A DNA stretch of 64,000 bases from Dicyema japonicum (Eukaryota > Dicyemida > Rhombozoa > Dicyemidae). The notes beneath the pieces were generated by a model. The model was not told the DNA's origin. It ran no database searches and worked only from the letters and a program-made list of their open reading frames with translations. Below, one piece after another: positions 59,201 through 64,000 of this stretch. The translations under genes were made by a program, and so were the position numbers. The stretch is from the NCBI GenBank assembly GCA_011109175.1, contig RDEW01000001.1, forward strand, positions 1,068,360-1,132,359. The letters run 5' to 3'. Position 1 is the stretch's first letter; the number at the start of each line of letters is the position of its first letter.

Positions 59201-62200
59201 TAATAAGGGCCTGTTCCTTAGCGCCCTGACAATGTTTCCTCGTTCCCAGCTGATTGTCAGATAATAGCCCAAACGAATCCACAAAATCTGAGAGTTTGGA
59301 ATTAACACATTTGGTAATAAGTTTATATAAAGTTGGCATACACGTGATAGGACGTAAGTCATTAGGAGTCTCACAATCATCCTTTTTAGGAATTAAATAG
59401 GTTATTCCAGTATAAAACCAACTTTCAGGCATATATTCCCCATTAATAATTCGGTTAATCTCAGTACATAAAAAGCCATGTAAAGATTCCATTTTCTTAA
59501 TAAAGAAGTTATATGAGCCATCGCATCCACACGCCTTCCAATCAGGGAGCCATTTAATAACATCCAGGATAAACTCATTTGTGAACTCTGGCAACATGCC
59601 TTCAATACCAGTATTTACTTTACCCACACTGTCATATGGCACGTTCATCTCTTTTCTTTTAGACCACACTTTTTCCCAAAACGACATACAATCCTCATCA
59701 TCGAAGCCATATAACGTTACTTCATTGCTTGCTGATAGGTTCCGACAAAATCTTCTTCGACAGGGGTGAAATGGCATTGGTCTCCGATGGATTCGTATTA
59801 CGGATCTTCTTGGCCTCCGCCTGAGAGTGCGTCGTCTCCAGGAAAGTGCGTCGCCGTCAGCGATCTGGCTCCTGAGAAGGTCTCCACACACGCTGCGTCC
59901 CAGACGAGTGATTTTCCGTGGGAGATTGGAATAACGTCATACCGTCCGGCCTCTTCCCGTCGCCTCTGTCTAAGCCCAAAGGTTTCAATTGGGCCGGAAA
60001 TCCAGCGGCCTTGAGGGCTCTAAAAATGATGTCATTGAGGGCTGCGTGACGCAAGGCTCGACCAGCGCTTCGTCGGCAAGATTGTGATGTAAGCCTTTCG
60101 TATCAACGTCTCCGCCGCAACGGCATTTGTGTCTCTCGCATATGTCCAGTCCTAGGCGCAGTGCCACCCAGATCCTCAGGCTGTTTTCGTCAAGGAGGTC
60201 TCCAGATATGGGCACGGTAGAGCCTCGAACCAGACTCCATTTCCGCGATGTGCGGCCGACTTAATGCTTGCTAGTCGGTGTTGGTTGGCGCTTGTCTCCA
60301 ATGTGCTCATACATGCAATTGAGTCCCAACTTTTCTGGCAAGCGAAGTTCGACGGGAATTCCTATCCCAACTCTTCCCACAACTTGCTAACTCTATCAAG
60401 CTCCGAGTCCAAGGTATACCCGGTTGCGTTATGTGGGACTGCTTGGACCGAGCGACTGCAGCTCGCAAGGGATGAAAAGTAGGCAGGCAGGGGGGCCTCA
60501 AGGGGATCTTAACCCAATGCCCCCATTTCTCGCAGGTAGTTTGCACATTGTCCAGCCCAGATCATCGAATTTGACATTCAGAATTGACTACGCCGATCGT
60601 CTCAGAGTCCTATCAGCCGATAATACTGCTCTCCGGTGTTCAAAACATGGTGAACATCTCAAACTTACTGGTAAGGCAGTTTTCCAATTCGTCGTTTCCG
60701 AGAGGGCAGCCGTGGAAGTGTGCCTTGTCCAAGAAGGATATGCTGAAACCTGGAAGTAGGGATCCAAATTCCTGGCAGGCAGTAGAAAAGCTTGGAGATG
60801 CGCAAAAAATATTGATCAGTTAACATTGACACATAGACCCAATTGGTTTAGAGCTGGAATGGTTGAAGAAATATCCTGATATACATTCTACCATGGGCCA
60901 GCTATTGTGGCGTCGTCCGAGTACCACAGATTGAGTTCGCTGTTTATGTTTCGTGCCACTGTATCAATTGTCATTGCAAAAAGCAAAGGCCCTAGAGGGT
61001 CTCCCTGATGAACGCCTGTGCGTGAATAAACTATGTCCCTTCCGTAAACTAAGGCTGAGTCGGTCCCATACGATATGTGTACTAGTCGGCCAATCTCTGG
61101 AGCTCTCTTCCAACAGGTTCAATTTGTCCAGAATAAGAGGGATGACTGAATTCAGCGGGGTCAGCATCCATACAGTTACGCAGTCCCATTTGTAAAAAGA
61201 TCTTGACATTCAGACACACCCGAGGTGGAAAAATCTCCGCAATGCAATTCAACCCTTATTTCCACGCGTTGCAATATCCACAAGACACGAACTACTCTTT
61301 CAATCTCGCAGGTAAAAGTAGTATTTTTTTCGAATGTAACGTGATCCATAGATGGACAGTGAACAGAATCAGACTTGGCCTGTTTAGTTTTTTGCATGTT
61401 CTTTTCTGATTTTCGGTTCTTTTTCTCTTCTTTCTTAGCAACACAACGACCACACGTAAATATTTTGAAAAAAAATTCCAAAAATTAATAGTAAAACCGA
61501 ACTAACTAATCCCGTGATGTCCACATGTAGAGCTCTTATCCATACACAATGATTGGACATTGTCCGCGAACCTGATGTTGAAGCGAAATAGTCTCTCATG
61601 GAATAAAAAAATGAATTTAAGCTAATCCAAATTATATAATTTTTTTAAAGATAAAAAGCAATCGTAGGAATTTGAATAGCCATGCTGTTTCCTCTGACGA
61701 TTTCTCTCGAAGTACCCCCTTCCGTCATTTCTATAAAGTCTCCTGTCATTCCTTCTGGGACGGAACTGCATATTATCGTATCTCTACCAAGAATAAACAA
61801 TCAAACATCTCTATCATCACGTCCTCTATTTCCTTGGTAGTAATTCTGGGAGAACCTGGAACCATTAAGTTGTGAATCATTGGGTCCGGTAATGTTTATT
61901 GCCTCAATTCCCTTATCAGTTTGTCTGACATCAAACTCTATCGCCTCTTCTTCTTCAACGCTATAGGACCCATTCTTGGCCTCTCGCGAAATGGAAGTCT
62001 ATATACTAACCCATAATTCAATACAGCATGAATGAAAACATCCTCGTCTGTATCGTTCCTTTCCGCGAAACCAAAACATCTTCGGCAATTAAACCATTTA
62101 ACACGCCCCTGGATCTTTGATGTTGCAGGCTCTGCTCGCTCAACTGGCGCTATATCTGATAACAACTGACACGTTATATTTTAATAATAATAACAGCCTT

Positions 62201-64000
62201 TTTCACGGAGCCGTGGTATTAGCTCCGCATAGGCAGGACACACTTTATTTAAGTAAAGAACAGTTAATTTTAACTAATCGTAGAACCAAATCTTTTTCAA
62301 TAATTTTATTAAAAATCAAAATTTCAAACTAAAAAATTTACCTAAAAAAACGGACGGTCGAAAGACTCACCAGCTTTGTAAAGACCAATAGCGCTCTTGT
62401 GTGCCATGGATAAACTCATTCTCAATCAGATTAAACCTTACCTCCCAGACGTATCCTTCCAACATGGATTTAAGAAGGCTCGTTCGACAACTACCCACCT
62501 TACCTGCCTGACAAAATTCATCAAGGAAGGCCTTCAACGCAAACCTCGGCATCAAAAGACCACTATGTGTTCCATTGAAATACAGAAGGCTTTTTATTCG
62601 ATTCTGAAAAAACTGCTCACTAGGAAGATTTATGGCTCTAACATTCAGAACAACTTGAAAATTTGGCTTGCAAACTTCCTCAACAGACGAGAAAAAATCT
62701 CCCATTCCAAATCTTCAATCACTAAATTTCTACCGAACGGGGTCCCGCAAGGATACCTCTTTCTCCCATTTATTCAACCTATTCATGAGCGACATGACTT
62801 CTTACAGCTGCGACGATTATTTATTCCTTGCTTACACCAACGACTTAATCCTGGGGACAAGAGACCAGTGCATCCACACAGCGAGTACCCATTACAAGAT
62901 TCATAGATAACCTAAACTGTTGGCTTACAAGAAACCAACTACACACAAGTCCTCAATAGTCGTGCTCTATGATCTTCACTTTCAATAGAAGATTGACTAA
63001 CTCGGCGCCTCCATTGACCCTAAATGGAATAACAATCCCCTCCACAAATTCAACCAAAAACTGGGGGTCACATATGACCTACTAATGACCTTCAGCAAAC
63101 ATGCGAGCGACATAATCACCTCTTCTCAGAGAAAATTAAACTTTGTAAAAACGCTACTTGGATACTAAAAGAGATGGTTCCACCCAATAGTAGATCATCT
63201 CTACTACCAATTCATACTTCCGTCAATCAGTTACTGCTGTGCGGGTGGGGAACTAACATATCCCACACCAACCTAAAGAAATTAAACTCCTTCCAAGAGA
63301 CAGTAGCGAAAACCTTACAAAGATCCTCCTCGTCATTAAAACCAACTCCGTTCGAGGAACTAGGAGCTCAGCCAAAACCCCTAAACTTCCGAAAAGTGAT
63401 TCGTCCATACAGGAAGTGTGGACCTGGGGGTCCTTGGATCACCTGACGGCCTTTACCTTCCTTTGTTTTGTCGGAGTTTCTTAGTTTTTAAATTAAAATT
63501 AAAAAAAAGTACCCAGATGTTTCAAATTCCTAAATTGACCAAAAATAGTTCAGGAACAATTTAATGCAACGTGTCGTCATGTGGTCAATCTTTTATGGTG
63601 GCGCCGAGTGCTTCTATGGCCAAAAAACAACCTGCACTTTTCCCCCATCTGGAGTCATCTCCAGATGACAACCCTGCTGCCTCAGTCTCCTCTGGATAAA
63701 AGACCTAGCCTTACTACTTGCCGGCGAAGTGGAGCAAAACCCAGGACCGCAACTAACGATTCTACAGCTTAACATCAATGGAATCAGAGGAAAAATTCTT
63801 AAATTACAAGCTTTTCTAAATAGACAAAATGTAAATGTGGCAGCAATTCAAGAGACCAGATTGACGCCTACCTCAACTATTCCTTCCTTCCCTGAATACA
63901 ACTGCATTCATTTGGACCGGTTGAACTTGAAAGGCGGAGGCCTCATGTTCATCACTAAAAATAGGTTACTATATACTGACAGCACAGATGACCTCAAGTC

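Overview
This is an AT-rich eukaryotic, almost certainly animal, sequence. It carries a LAMP-type lysosomal protein (a family I know only from animals), axonemal genes of motile cilia (SPAG16/PF20, ODAD3/CCDC151), UDP-glucose:glycoprotein glucosyltransferase (UGGT), ATP synthase subunit c, a Y-box protein and a dynamin. Nearly every intron that can be placed by protein homology is 20-27 nt long with GT...AG ends. Spliceosomal introns this short in a ciliated animal fit dicyemid mesozoans best; that assignment is inference.

Most of the window is decayed mobile DNA. I use working names for the non-LTR families. NL-A has an N-terminal PHD-like finger, a reverse transcriptase (RT) with YLDD and a C-terminal restriction-like endonuclease marked by DGKRPDG. 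NL-B has an RT with FIDD, a CCHC knuckle and a different restriction-like endonuclease. NL-C has a YADD RT and 3' ends reading gattagttagtttgtg plus a TTA-rich tail. NL-D has 3' ends like cggtgatcccgggttaataa. NL-E is jockey-like, with an APE endonuclease, an RT and, at the right edge, a 2A-like NPGP motif. There are also hAT, MULE and pogo/Tigger transposase relics, an unclassified family with an integrase-like stretch, and a tRNA-derived SINE.

Layout: 1-12 kb is retroelement and SINE debris, with NL-A on the minus strand. A 298-base gap follows, then ODAD3 (12.6-14.7 kb). 17-19.8 kb holds hAT, pogo and RT relics; 20.4-21.5 kb LAMP; 21.8-22.9 kb a partial dynamin. 23-33 kb is repeats. SPAG16 lies at 33.4-35.5 kb and ATP synthase c at 45.7-46.1 kb, both within retroelement debris. 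UGGT (50.9-55.7 kb) is the largest cellular gene. 56-61.5 kb holds NL-A pieces and the best-preserved NL-B copy. A Y-box gene (61.8-62.2 kb) and NL-E sequence close the window.

The cellular genes are housekeeping and ciliary genes with no operon logic. Between about 2 and 21.3 kb at least ten near-exact tandem doublets of about 90-220 bp occur, two of them joined by a single N. Collapsing them restores intact ODAD3 and LAMP genes, so most are probably assembly artefacts.
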